Shown piece by piece: positions 22,466 through 36,458 of a DNA stretch of 64,000 nucleotides. The DNA comes from Dicaeum eximium (taxonomy: Eukaryota > Chordata > Aves > Passeriformes > Dicaeidae): NCBI GenBank assembly GCA_013396995.1, contig VWZP01010941.1, forward strand, positions 2,220,189 to 2,284,188, read 5' to 3'. Positions within the stretch are counted from its first letter, which is position 1. Each line of letters begins with the position of its first letter. The notes under the pieces were generated by a model. It had not been told where the DNA came from. It did no database searches and saw only the letters and a list, made by a program, of their open reading frames with translations. A program made the translations under genes and the position numbers.

Positions 22466-22604
22466 CTTCTTCTGGAGTCTTTCCACAAATCCAATAGGAT
22501 CTTTCAGTGCTTCTCTCTGGTGTCTGCCTAAACTTTCAAGGTCTTGAACTGCTTGAGTACGTTGAGCCTCGAGTACAGCAATCGTCTGTAACAGTCTCTG
22601 ATAA
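22466..22604 (-). CDS. ZZZ3: ZZZ3 coding exon 2 (helical segment)
   Basis: 139 nt, acceptor AG at 22605-22606, donor gtattt at 22465. The first base completes the Asp codon begun in exon 1. It then encodes YQRLLQTIAVLEAQRTQAVQ and on to ERLQKK (residues 505-550). Heptad-like spacing of Leu, Ile and Val suggests a coiled coil, probably a protein-interaction surface within the ATAC complex (inference). Confidence 0.97.
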
Positions 22605-24291
22605 CTACAGAGACAAAGGAAAACATCTCACTGCATTTGCCTTTAAAAGTGACACCCCCCACCTAAACACTAGCCATGGTTATCTACCAGAACCTACCAG
22701 ATTTCATAGCTTATCTAAACCATTTCATAAACATTTTTACTGAATTATAGTAAAAATAGATTAAATTTATTTTAAGACTATATGAATTCATATAAACCCA
22801 TAAGGGAAAATATATTTAACTCTCCAGTATATTCCTTTAAATGGAAATTCTACAGTAGCTGAAGCAATATGGTATCAGGGACTACCTACATTCATATTCT
22901 CAGCAGCTGTACCCAACAGGCTTTGCTTAGAAAGTAAAAAATACCACGACAAAATGAGCTAATTTCTCTTCCACTTCAGCATCAGCTTCCTTCTACCCCA
23001 ATACATGTGGCTACCACAGAATTTCAACATTTCACTCAACCATCCAAACACTGGGCAGGAATGGTTTAGAAACACAGCATTTTGTAAAAGCCCCACCTCA
23101 GAGCAGAATATGAGAAACATTTTTGAAATGTAACAACAAATCAAGGAATAAGCAATTTGCAAAATCAATTCAAACCAGATTCCCCTAAGAATACAGAAGC
23201 TGAATGAAAATGTCAGTGTTTCCTCAAACGTGCCACCTCAGATTCACCTCAATTTGGTGCATTTAATTTGGTCTGTTGAACAGACACATTGGAGCTGATG
23301 TCACTGGTGGGACTGTCATGCCTGTACCAGCAACGTGTGCTTTCCAAACTGTTTTTCATAAAGCTAACTCAGACTCAGGAAGTCATATGACATTTTAACA
23401 CAGCCTTTAAAAAACAGTTAACTGCATTTAATACCTTTTATTAGCTTTAAAGTTACAGTTGCCCACTTCAGTTGCTGAAATCTCATAGCTACCCATGGCC
23501 CCTGTTGTTGCAAATTACTATGTATTAACTTTTTTCATTCCAGTGTTTTCTGACATTTAACATTACAACTGTAATTCAGTTCAGCACAAAATACATGTAC
23601 TAAAATCAGGTAAGAGCTGTTCACTACTACAGTATTTCAGTAAATTTTCTTTCTGTTCCCTTATTGCTAAAACAAAGACAAGCCTGGCACAATGTGTACT
23701 ACAGAAAAGATCCAGAGGTTACTGAGGTAATTCAAGTTTTTCAATTGACTGCACTAATAATTGGGTAAGGCTTTAAGTGGAGGGAAGTAAACAGTCTTAA
23801 GGTAAAATACAGGCTTTGTACCTTCAAATATTTAAGATTCTACTTGGACATTGAACTGCTGCCTCTCCATGGGAAAAAAGAATTTTCTTTCCATTCAAAT
23901 ATAACATCTACAAACATAAAATACAGCTATACTTCATGAAGTTTGAAACTAAAATACTGAGTTGTTTAAAAACAATAGGACAAGATTCCATTATTAATTT
24001 ATTACTATGTACATTTCTCTGCACATATTCAGGTTTACATGGAACCTCAAGTTCTTGTTTAATAGGCCATTATTATTGAACAGTACTGAATATTTTCACT
24101 ACTGGCAAAGTACTCCAGTTTCTTCTAATCAAAATAACTCTGCATAAAGCGAGATAATTAATGTGGTTATTCTTCAGCAGGTGAAAAACTAACTCCAGCA
24201 ACAGCTTACAAAAGTGGTGACACATATCAGAAGTGGCCTGAGCCAACAGCACAGCTCAGGTTGTTCCAGCTGTACAGGAGCCATCGGCTGT

Positions 24292-24405
24292 GGATGAAGG
24301 TTTTTACTCAAACCCTACACACAGCATGGGGATGAAGGTTTTTACTCAGACCCTACACAGAGCACAGGGATGAAGGTTTTTACTCAGACCCTACACATAG
24401 CAGGT
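24292..24405. repeat. 38-bp minisatellite, three copies
   Basis: Units start at 24292, 24330 and 24368, each beginning GGATGAAGGTTTTTACTCA and then a CCCTACAC core. The exact 38-base spacing and few mismatches show a recent tandem expansion. A 95-codon ORF begins inside the third copy, but has no sign of being a gene. Confidence 0.95.
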
Positions 24406-27400
24406 GTGAGCTCAGGGACTGGCAGCACCTCCGAGCCCTGGAGGCTCCAGGGAAATCAGACAGGCAGGATGCCAATGCCCTCATGTAGATGCAGCTGTAA
24501 CAACACAGAAGAGCTTAAGGATACCTGGGGAGAGGATTTACTGTGGACAACAAAAAGCCTGTCTCCACTAGCAGATGCCCAAACAGTTAAAAGAGCCACA
24601 GTAAAGAGGCTCAGCAGCATGCACAAATTTGCATCTATGAAAAAGGCAGGTACTTAACATTTTTTTTCTTGAGTCATTTTACTTCATTTATTCAAATGGT
24701 ATTTAAGCAATTGATTTTCTAAATGAAATTGAAAAAAAAGCTAATAATTTCATTTAAAACATGTAAATACATAGAATTAAAAAGCAACCAAATGTTGGAG
24801 ATTTAAATGAAGCGATTATTTAATGATGATTCACATGTGTAAAGGGAAGAAAGAAATCATCTTAATGAGGTAGCCTTAAATAATTTAGTCGTAATTGAAA
24901 GAGATGAATTTACATTTGGGAAAAAATAACACAAATCCAAGAACATTCAACTTCAGTTATTTCCCTCATTAAAACATTCACGTGACCTCAATGAAGTAGT
25001 CTTTGTGGAATTAAGTAAAAATACAAGCATGTCAGGCTCATTCAAAAAGCATGTCACATGATACTGATCTGTGGCTACAGAGTAGCATTATAATTGGAGA
25101 AAAGGGGGTTTTGAACCAACTGTTCAGACTAAAAGGTTTCCCAGCACTTTTTCATACCTCTACTAAGAAATGGATTAACTTGCAGCTATTTACTTTAACG
25201 TCCATATTCAGTTTTTATGAATTAATATGTTCTGAAGCCCAAGAATAAGACTGCAGTTTTTCAAGTGAGTATCAGAAGTACTGAAACACACAAAAATGGG
25301 GATTTGGGGATCTTTCACTGCCTGGGAAAAAAAGTTGAAAACACTAGTCCTGAAATACATAGTCTGCATACTCCAGGTTCTGCTACTTGCTGCAGAACTG
25401 CATTCTCCCCAAACCACTGCACATCCCTTTCAACTTCTCCAGGACCTTTTAGTGAGCTGTATGCCTGCAAATGTTCCTGAAGCCTCTGTCAATTCCAGCC
25501 TCTTAAGTCTCAATATAATGCTCCTGCTGCATTATGCAAGAGATCATGTGAATGGATAATTTCCAGGACTATTTTAAGAAGTGGCTAACAATTCTACGCT
25601 CTATCTTGCTTTCCAGATTCTTGGTAAGCATGCACAATTCTGCTCCAAATTACCTCCTGCAGTTGTGTTAAAATTCTCCAAAACTGAAACAGAGTAATAA
25701 AAGAGAAAACAGCTCAATTATCTGCTGCAAAACCAGCTCCACCCTTCAACGAGGCACTTAAAGAACAACCATCTCTACGAACAACATCCAGCTACAGTTG
25801 CATTATTTTCTCTGCAAGATCTGCCAGGAATTACCAAGGAAAATTATCCCACATCCTTTGCCAAAACCAAACACTCCTGAGTAAAGTCACAGACAGGCCC
25901 CTTCCACTGACTGAAGTTACGCTTTCCTCGCTGCTAAATCCTAACTTGTTAGCACATACAAAACCCAAAGCAGTTTTCCTTGCAGGAAAACTTTCACTCC
26001 GGAGAATGTAATTCTGTTTCCACCATCCCAGTACTGAAACACTCTTGCAAGTTCTCAGATCATGTTAATTGCCAGGAATCTTCTGGATGAACACTTGAAT
26101 CATTCTGCATAGCACAAAACAGCTTCATAATTTCTGCTGAAAAACCTTGATTAACATAAGGTTTGAGGGACTGATATTTAAAAAAGGAAAGCTACTTCTT
26201 ACAGATTGACACTGAGCAGCACAAATTCCCGCTGATTCAGTTTTTCTTTTGCAGTGAAAAGTATTCCACTATTCTGGACTGCTTCATGAAGTAATTACCA
26301 CAGAGCAGAGCCAGATTTCTGGAAGTCATGCCGTAAGCAATTAGTTCTTACAGAATTAATTTCCATTAATCTTGTTCTAATAGTGATTAGGGACACAGCA
26401 GCCTCCTCTCCTGCCTGTGACAAAACTTGAGAGTAGCCCAGCTATTGCCTTAATGAGACCTATGTCCATTCTGATCCAGTTTGCTGAGATCTACTTTCAA
26501 AATGCCTCTCCCCTCCATTCTTTCCCTTCTAATAGCATTTACATTTCCAAATCAGAGTACTCAGTCACATCACAGATTTTAGTTGCGCTGCGCCAGAGAA
26601 ACTAAAAATTAACAGCAACCTTTAGCAAACACTATATGAATATGGAATCAATCTGCCTTAACTGCATATTTCTTAAGTTAACTCCTTTTTTTATAGTAAA
26701 TAACTTGGCACTGACCTATAAAGGGGGCCACATAATTCAGAATTTTTAAATAAATAATTTCATTTTTACAGTAAGAGTCTGTCAGTCTCACAGTCTCTCC
26801 AAGGTTTCTGCAGGTTTCCTCTTCCTTGAAGAGAAGAACATACTTAGTTGAATGAGTGATGTGAGCAACTGATAATACAAAACGATGATTTTAACTTTTA
26901 GGTAGCTAAATCAAATTAGTGGGGGAAATAAAGTGGCTGCTGCTAACATCCACACCAATCAAGAAAAATCAACTCAAAATAAGTACCTAAAGTCACTTGA
27001 AATTATTTTGGCACCTACACTGGCCTCATATCACTCAGTACCTTGCAAAGGTATGTACTTTGATGCCTAATTAAGAAGTGATTTATCCTCTTGACTTCCA
27101 AAACACTGTGCAGCTGGTGGTCATCAATTTTCACTTCCAAAACTAACTGCACTTCTCCAGCTATATAGTTCACAGTATGTTAAAATGTACAGTACCATCA
27201 ATTCTGGGGGACTCTGACAATAAAAATGTCTACTGTAATTTAGAAGTACTCATTAGTTCTTGTGCAGGTAGGAACTGTTTTACATGAGGGTGTACACATG
27301 TCTCATAAAAGAACATAGCTTTAAAAAAAAAAATATATATAAACCTTGTTATTTTGTATTTCCAGGAGCTCTGACACACAACTGATTATTAGTCACCAGG

Positions 27401-30400
27401 AGGATCTGAACAAGTCTTTGTTTCATTGCCATCTGCTGGCATTCCAGCAAAGTACAGATTACAAGCTGCTCTCCCATATCCAGGTAATTTATTACCCAGG
27501 ACTTTGGTCTACTAACAGCAATTTTTAAAAAATTATTAGAGCCTCTTATTAGATGCTAAGATGAGAAAGTATTGGATATTAAAAATGTAAAGACTGTAAA
27601 TTATGTAGGAAAAGGGAAACATTAATTGCACTTAAAATTTCCAAGTCACCCAAGGAGCTGTAGTTAAAGCAATTGGCTCCCTGGAGAAACCTGTGAATCA
27701 GATCAAACACAACCTTGTCATTTCAAAGAAGTGTGGTTTTTTTGTTTGGGTTTAGTTTGTTTGAGTTCAGAAATAACAGAAAATGCTCCCAGCTCCTAAG
27801 CTTGGCCTGAAATCTTTGCCAGTGTCATAACACAGTAATTACAATACAGTAATTTTGACACTGCAGAGTTTCTTGCAAATTATTCTGATGCGTAACAAAG
27901 ATTTTTAAAAATCTCTAACTGCACTCTGCAAGAGCCTGGGACTCAATGCTGGACGTGTAGAGCACACAACAGCAATGAGAAAGTACAAGAGATTGATGCA
28001 GAACGGCCCTTCTAAAACAGAAAAGAGTTTAAGGGTGTAATCAATAAGAGCATATATATCAACCCCTGTCAGGGCTTGTAAAAGCACCTATGCCTGGAGG
28101 AAGCAGCATATGGTGGATTTTTACCTACCTAATGCTTAGACACTATGACCAAGCTAATCTACTTACAGCCTTTTCTGCAACTCCTTATGAAACTGCCTTC
28201 TACTTTGGCTTAACCTCTTTACACACTGTCATTTACTGTACTTTCACTATGCATATTTAATAGTCACGCTTCAGACATCTTAAAGTATTTCAAAGGCAAG
28301 TAAATAATTAAACTGCATCTCTGTGTTATACATTAAACAACTGAAGTACATATTAAATGGCTTCTTCAAGTCTACTGAGCTAAGAATGGAACACAAAGCT
28401 CTATTTCTGAATGTCAGCCTCACACCTATTTAAAACAAAACAGAATTAACCTAAAAAGCACATTTTTAAAGGACATTTTAAAAGACCTAACAAATCCTAA
28501 GGCAAAAAATCAAATTGTACTACAGTAATTTACCTGGATGTAAAAGAACCGTTTTCCACTCAAATTTTACCCTTCTTTCAACAGCTTCTGATTGTTTCAA
28601 CCATCTGAATAGTATTTTATTCGTTATCAACTTGTGATGTCCCCTTCTTTTTTAAATTCTTAACTCTTTCCCAGAAACAGAACACCCACTCATTTATTTC
28701 TAGAGGCTTCATTCTTGTCAAGAGCTGTCCAACACACTCAGCAGGATTTAATATTAGCTGTACAAAAGCACCTTTATCAAATACCCACATTTCCAGCAAC
28801 TTCCCAGAATTTTTAGTAGCAATTAGGTCTCTGTGCCTCTAAACAAACAAAGAACTTGTTTCATTCTTGTCAACAGAACAGCACCCATCAGTCCTCTCCC
28901 AGTTAACAGATTTAATACAGCCTTTTGATATTGATGGCACTCTAAACCATTTGCCTGCAGGACAGTGAAGTTCAGTAGGGAAAAAGATACAGGTCCTTGT
29001 CATTCCTCTATTTTCCAGGCTTGAATTGACATGAGATAATGACAGAAATTGCTTTATTCACAAATGGCACAAAAAGACAGACTGACAGCACATCTTGAAC
29101 TTTTTCTCCTTCCCTCTCATCATCTCTAATGAGAATGGTCTCAGTTCCTTTACTGAGGGAAAATACCACACAGATTCCTCCAGCATATCCACTTGGATAT
29201 TCTCCTCTAGAAAGATGCTGGGGAAAGCAGTCAGAAGGAGCTTTATTCCAGAGACAAAGTAAGAGCGACCCATGTTCCCTGCAAACTGACCCAACTGCAC
29301 AGAAATCCTCTGATAAAACCAGCACAGAAAGCTGACAACATCGATTATCAAACTCCTGCAACTCACTCTAAATTAGTTTCTGCAGGTTTTCACCCAAACA
29401 AGACACACACATTCACAATTATTCAGGTGCATATTCTTGCTATAGGAACAAATTAACATATTCCCCTCAAGTATCTCTTACAGTGATATCTGAATATTAG
29501 AACTGAATTACAAGAATATGACCTACAATTGTGAGTGAATTCTAACACTGAATGTTCTAACAGCATCTTCAAGCATTATTCATCAATATTTTTTGGCTAA
29601 AGAAGTGGAAGAAAAATTAAAAATAAGGAAGAACATTAGTAAAATATGTATTTTTATTAGTACTCGCTATAATAAACCATGGACAAACACAGCTGGTCCT
29701 TGGCTTAGGAAGCACAAAACTTTCAAAGATTGCTATACAAAACAGCAGCAATACGTTTACTTTGAGCTATCCAAAGCAAAATAAAGATGTGCAGTAACAA
29801 AAAATGAAAAATCAGCTGGCTATTTCTATAGAGAACAAAATTTTAGGGAAACCAAAAAGTAGGACCTTTCTAACTCTCAAATGCATGTACTGTTGTACCA
29901 AAGGAACAACTGTATTGATTAGGACTCACTGCTGGCTGAAAGCAGCTTCTACAATAGGTACTACTCATGCAATCTCTTTTTAAGAGAAAACTGCTGGTCA
30001 GTTTTGCAATTCATCCTGGAGATGCTGTCAAAACTTCATGAAAGACCAGAACAAAAAGTGAAAATAAGTCATGAAGCAATTTCAAGGTGAGTCAGTTAAA
30101 ACTGACAAATAAAGATAATCAGTTCTCAAAGCAAATGGCAGTCACTCTCTTCTTGTCTTCTTGGTGGCATCTGTATTTTTACTAATATTTTAGTGATCCC
30201 TGCCAAGTAGGCAATTATGGTAACATGAATTTATTCCTTGTTCCACCACACGACTTTACACTGACATAACTGGTATAACCACAATTTACTGCTTCTGCCT
30301 TTAAGTGTCCTTGTGTTAGCAGCCAAAACCACAGCCAGAGCCTTACTCTCCACACAGCTGTGCTGGGACAATACATTACTGCCCCATCTTTTCTTGGCTT

Positions 30401-33400
30401 ACCTGCTCTTTTTTTAAAAATCAGGATTCCAGGAATCCAGGATTCCTTTGGCATTTGGTATTTGTTTCCAACTGGTATTTCCTACACCTCAAAACCATTT
30501 TCACTATTTACTGATCCTTAATTTTCCAGTTTAGACGAATTTACTAATGAGCATCATTAGAAATGGTAAGCACTTCCAAACGAACAAGCAGGAAAACAAA
30601 TTTCTACATTTTCTTGTATTAGAATAATAGGTTTCTTGTTGATTGTGGTTGGATTTTTTTTTGTATTTGTATATTTTTCCCCTCCATGATTTCTGGTCTA
30701 TGTTGACCCAAGAAATTGGAAAGACAAACTGAATTCTTGTGTATTCTCCAAAAACTGGCAGCTTGGAAAAGAGGTGAGACCATAACTACTGTCACTACAA
30801 GGGACAGGCAAGCAGAATTCAACTGTTACTTGTCACATTCCTCCATCAATCCATCACCCCACACATCCAGAGGTACCACATCAAGGCAGCCAACAGGAAA
30901 ACATCTCTGCACTGGAGAGATGCACTGCACTCTCTTCCAGGAGTGGGTTTCTGTAACAGAGGACTCCTGGAAGTGCCTACACAGATGTAGGCAGAAAAAC
31001 AAAAGTGGGCAAATGAGGAAGGAATTCAAGGGGTAAAGGACACAAATCCAAATGAAATCAAGCTTTACTTTCCACAGGATGCACCATTCAAATGAGGACT
31101 GCACTGTGTTTGCCAGTGCTGTTCACTGGGATGATGCTGAGGCTGGCAGCAAGATGCCTCTGTTCAGGGAAGAAAAACAAATGTGACAAATGTACCTGAC
31201 ACTTAATGGCTCCCAGAGCGTGCCTATTGCTAGGGAGCAAAAAGCTGATGCAGCACATGCCCAAGGCATCCTCTCTTGCAAAGTAACAGCTTTAGTCTTT
31301 ACTGAATAGTTTATGTAATTAAAAAAATATGATTCTATGATTACAATATTCTTAACCAAACCTTAATCTTTAGTCCTGTAAAAATTTTGTGTCATATAAG
31401 TTCTCCTTTGACAAGTATTTATAGACAGAAATTATCTTATAGAACATGCTAAAACATTAAGGCTGGCAGTAAAAAATTCTCAAAATACTTCATATTTTAA
31501 GCTGTAGTAAAATACAAGGATTTAATAAATAAATAAATGTAGTTGCATGTCTGTTATACTGTCACATTTTAATAACAATTACCTGCAAAAGCAAACTGAA
31601 GTTGATCAGAAAGTCATATTACAAGTTTCTAATCGATTTCCATTGTATTTCTATTTTGTGGATCAACTACCTGCCACATCCAACTTCTACTTAATTTTAC
31701 TTAAAGCCAATCTTGGTTTTGGTTACTAAGAATGCAGACCAATCTACCAGAAAATAGAGAGTTTTTACTTTCTGTAAAAACACTGACTTTTCATGTTTTA
31801 GTTTTACATTTATAGGTAATTTAAGAAAAATATCATTGTATACCACACCAGTTTTGTGGAAGATAGGATGACTTAAATCACACTGTAATCTAAAACATAC
31901 GGCATTTATGCTTGGTTTTCTAAAATTATTAAATTCTCTTTTTCTTCAGTAAAATTGTATACTTCATCAATTCTTTTATATTGATGATATAGTCTACTAA
32001 TTACTCAGAGATATGGATTAAAACTGCTACTATGAAAAGTAACTTGATTTACACCAATTCCCTTTATTCCTTAAGATGAAACAAAGAAACAAAGTTCTCA
32101 CAGACTAAAACTTCAGGAAAACGAATTATTAGCTACATGACATCACAACAAAGGAATGTTATGACTTATCTGTACCTTGAAATAAATCCCTACTGTGTGA
32201 TCAATTCAACTTTAATTCAGAGACACATAACTGAATATACAGGCTTTATTTATAAAACTGATCTATTACTATTAGCCAATATATTTGAAGACAGACATGG
32301 GTATTTTTCTCTTTTCCAGTTCAGGAAAAACATGGTGCAGGTAAAGTTAGAATATTAGAAATTTAGAAAGAGGACATTACAATTACACCTTAAGAAGACT
32401 GTGTTTAAGGCAGTTCTCAAATATCTGGTATGGCAAGGTGCCCCAAGTCCTAGTCTAACAATTCAAGGACAGAAAGATGAACTTTTATAAAGAACTGCTT
32501 TAATTTTGATTCTGTAGGAAGAAAATTTGTGACTGAATAAAATATAGAACCTATGCCACAGGAAATGCTAAAAATATTTCTTTTCTTTCTCGCATTCATA
32601 CAATATTAAAGGTGGATCCAAAGACATAAACAGTATTACCATCAATTGTTAAGTATGTGTAAATCTGATTGTTGCACAATCCTGCACGGTCATCTGTGTT
32701 TCCAAGATCTCTACAGCAATACAGCCCATTGCAGGTAAGAATCCACAAGATTGGGTTTTAAGAAATGCATTAAAATCCTCATTTGATCTGTCTTCACTTT
32801 CAATGCCACCACAGCTGTTGTAATTTAAAATATTATCAAGTAATAAAGGTATATGAAAATACCTGTCTACTGAACCTGGTCCTAACTCTTAGAATTAAAT
32901 GTCTGTAGAGAACTGCTCAGTGATTTCAGAGATCCTGCCTCCAGGTCTGAGCACTTCCTGTAAAGCCAACTGCAGTTTACAGAGTCCTAGAAATGCATTC
33001 TGTAACACATTATATGCATGTGAAACCTCAATTCCTCAATCACATTTTCATCTAGAACCCAGGACTAAGAGTCAGACAAAGATTGTCCCTTCATGCAAGC
33101 GAATACTTGCCAAACATTACAAATCTCCAAAGGAAACAGAGAGGAGGAAGAAGAAGAAAAAAAACAAAACCAAAAAGGGCACTAAATGAAACACTGGGCA
33201 AAGGCAGAAAGTACTGAGAATAAAATGTTGCACCAGACAGAAAATTAAAGTAAGCTGCTGCAGTATGAGATAGAATTACAGCATAAAAAGATACAGCAAA
33301 GAGATATGAGAAATGCCTGAGGAAAGACATATGCAAAATACTAAGCACAGCATATAAAATTCAGCAGTGTATAGAAAGTTTTAAATCAAGAAGTTCAGTC

Positions 33401-35822
33401 TTGATGAAAGTATCTCAGGAGAAAACTCAAACATTTCTGAGCTAGAACATAGAAGCAAAATTCTCAAATATACTCCAAAACATACTTTTCTGAGAGCAGT
33501 TACAATACACAAAAATTCCAATTATGTGTGTAGCAACAGACAATATTAACAACACTTTACAGCTATACAACCCCCAGATCAGTCTGTTATTACCTACAAA
33601 AATGTCTATGTTGTAGTAAAATTTCTGCTTAGAGATCTCATCTCTGCCTTTGTAGGACAGATCTATTTTAATAAAGAAGTTGTGGGAACATCAATCATTT
33701 CAGCCTTCTCTGAATAATAATAGTCCATAATCTGTGGTAGTTATTTTTCCTATTATATCATCCAGTTTTCCAGAAATATTAATATATAAATACTGTTTAA
33801 ACATGTTAAGATTTAAAAAGCAACAAAATTCATACAGAAATACAACAATTTACATTTAGGTTTTTTTTCCTTACAGCAAGTCTTATGAACAGCTCTTAAC
33901 GGTTTTGGTATATTAATATTTTATCAATGTCACAATAATTTCTTGGAGAGTGAAAATCATCTTTATGAATATGTGTGTCACCAAGCTATGCAATGTAACA
34001 AGAAATAATGTAAGTTTGCAGCCATATAAAATTACTTTTAAGACACAGAAGAATGTATTTTTTTTCTGCTGTGGAACATCCAAAGAATTATACTAATGCC
34101 TTCTTGGAGAAATCTGCCTCCTCGACCTAGCCAAGATGCTGATGTCTGAACTGGCTTTTAAAGGAGAACAGAAAGATAAACCAGAGAAAAAAATCACCCA
34201 TAATACTCCCAAAGTGATGAAGGACAGAAAAACAAAACTGTACCATTTGAAGATGTGACATGCAGAACACCAGAACACTTGGCTTAGCCAGATCTACCAC
34301 AAGCAAAGTGAACGTCCTTTACCTCCAGCTAAACGTACATTAATAGCATGAGAACCCTGGAATTCTTTGCTTCTGACCAATCAGGGAATACATTTCAGAT
34401 AAATTGGCAGGTTTGGTTTTTTTGGGTTGTGGTTTTGTTTTTTTTTTTTAGCTTAACACTTTAGAAAGTAAGTACTAAATTATTAAACAAGGGTATAATT
34501 AAGACACTATTCAAAAACTGTTACACATGATTTAAGAGTATCCTCTAATGAACTTTGTTATTTTTAAAACTGGATAGAGGATATAGTGCACTGCACTTGA
34601 TTCACTCTTGAAGCATGAAATTCTGGATAAATGACAACTACACTCATATGTCAAAATATTGACTTGAGTTCTTTAGAAGGATCCTTTACCATGCAGAACC
34701 ATCAATATACCGGACTTATTTTCTTATAAATGGAAACAACAAAAAAGGATGGTTTGTAATTTTCCAGTTCTATCAAAAATTTTTTAACTTAAGAAAAGAT
34801 ACAGCTAACACTCCCTCCTCCCAGTAGCATGCTCCCCTTTGGGAAAGTAGAAATCAAAGACAGAATAAAACCAATAATCACTTCTTTTGGAATTCTGCAT
34901 TCAAGCAACAAGTTAGTTGCAAGCTACCAAGTCCTACTTGCAATTTCAAAAGCTCCCCAACAAGGTCTCACAAACAGGCTGCCAATCTGAACAACAGCTA
35001 CCCATTTCTTCAGAACTGTGTTTGTTCAAAGCTAACACCTGAAATTTCCAAGGACTATTTAGATCTGTGTTTAAGAGTAGAAAAAACTACTGTTCTTTTT
35101 ACAGTATTTATAATAAATACAATCTCCTACATCACACCACATTACTAATGAGTCTGTGTACTAACATCAGATGAAGTCGTGTTTCATACACATCCAAAAT
35201 CATCCTACAAGAGTCAAAAGACAACAGTCCATTTTCCCCATTTGTAATTTTCTTTTTATCTACTGGCAAAGTGTCCACTTTGGACTGATGGCTGAAGCTG
35301 CAAATATTTGATCATTATTTTTAAAACATAGTTTGTCTAACCCATCCTCAAATTTGAAATTTTCTGATTAAAATGATTTATTCATATCCAATACTGAACA
35401 AAATTTCACTATATAAACAATGCAACTCTAATATCAACAATCCAGTCATACTGGATTAAACAATTATCTGTGCCTTGTGCCCCATATTCACAGTAACTGT
35501 GCTGTGAACATTTACTACATTTACACTGAACTACTACCAGGGCTTCAACCCTTCATACAAAGCAAACTGAAGATCATCTGCACTTGGCCTTTCCAAACTC
35601 ACAACAAAAGACAGAACACCTACTAAACAGCAAACCACAGGAGTCAAAACAGCATTACAAAGACTGAAATAAAAAACTGTGTCCTGATCTACTATCTGGA
35701 GACAAATTTTCTCCATGTAAACTTTCTTCAGTGACTCGCCCTTTTGTTTCAAAAGCTCTTGCACATTTACCACAGTTCTACTTACAGATAGTCACATGAT
35801 AAACATAAAAACAACTCAGAGC

Positions 35823-35823
<1 letters not shown>

Positions 35824-35911
<88 letters not shown>
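35824..35911. repeat. (AAT)n microsatellite, about 29 units
   Basis: Uninterrupted ATA/AAT trinucleotide repeat of about 88 bases, 550 bases past the donor of ZZZ3 coding exon 1. Its length and purity predict length polymorphism. Confidence 0.97.
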
Positions 35912-35912
<1 letters not shown>

Positions 35913-36458
35913 TAATTAACATAAATAGCAATGTAGACATAATTTACTTTGGAGAAAGTTGCTACATTTGATCAATTCATCTTCCTGAACACAATAATGC
36001 TGAGTTGTTTCCCATGACACTGTGAAAAAAGTTATCTAACCTAAACTTTTATGTACAGCAGCATGATAATTGTATAAACTTTATCTGATAAATGACTGAA
36101 ATATAATTAAAGCTTGCAATTCCTTTGGTTTTCCTTCCAGCTAGTTTTTAAGAGAAAATAAATAACAGATGCATTTTTAAAGCAACAAAAACCCAAAGAA
36201 ACTCAAAAAAACCAAGTTCTGGCTCAGGAATCCTGATTGCTAGAAATGTATAAACCACATTGCTGTACCATACTGCATATTAAATAGTTTAATTTTGTTT
36301 GAGGTAGAAACAAGAAAAATGAAGACTGAAGAGTATGAAAATTATAAAGCATTTAAATTTTTGTGGAAGTATGTTAAATACTTAGTAATTTTTGTAACAA
36401 TAATATATTTTTGATAAGAAACAAAAGCAGAATTCATGGTTACCATAGTTACACATAC

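Larger units (their letters stand above)
22605..36458 (-). other. ZZZ3: ZZZ3 intron 1 (first coding intron)
   Basis: 13.9 kb, donor gtatgt at 36458. It holds a 38-bp x3 minisatellite at 24292-24405, an (AAT)n microsatellite at 35824-35911 and scattered T- or A-rich tracts (for example about 34408-34450). I found no CR1 or coding exon. Several 80-120-codon ORFs (for example 29008-29361, 30716-31104) have no familiar features and overlap each other on both strands. Confidence 0.9.

Noticed and set aside
24370..24657. 95-codon plus-strand ORF
   Set aside because: It starts inside the third copy of a minisatellite and shows no domain, signal or conserved motif.
36449..36458. Last codons of the long frame after HNK (Glu-Tyr-Val-stop)
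   Set aside because: These are intron bases. A GTATGT donor starts at 36458 and the frame continues in the exon at 22604 with the conserved DYQRLLQ segment.
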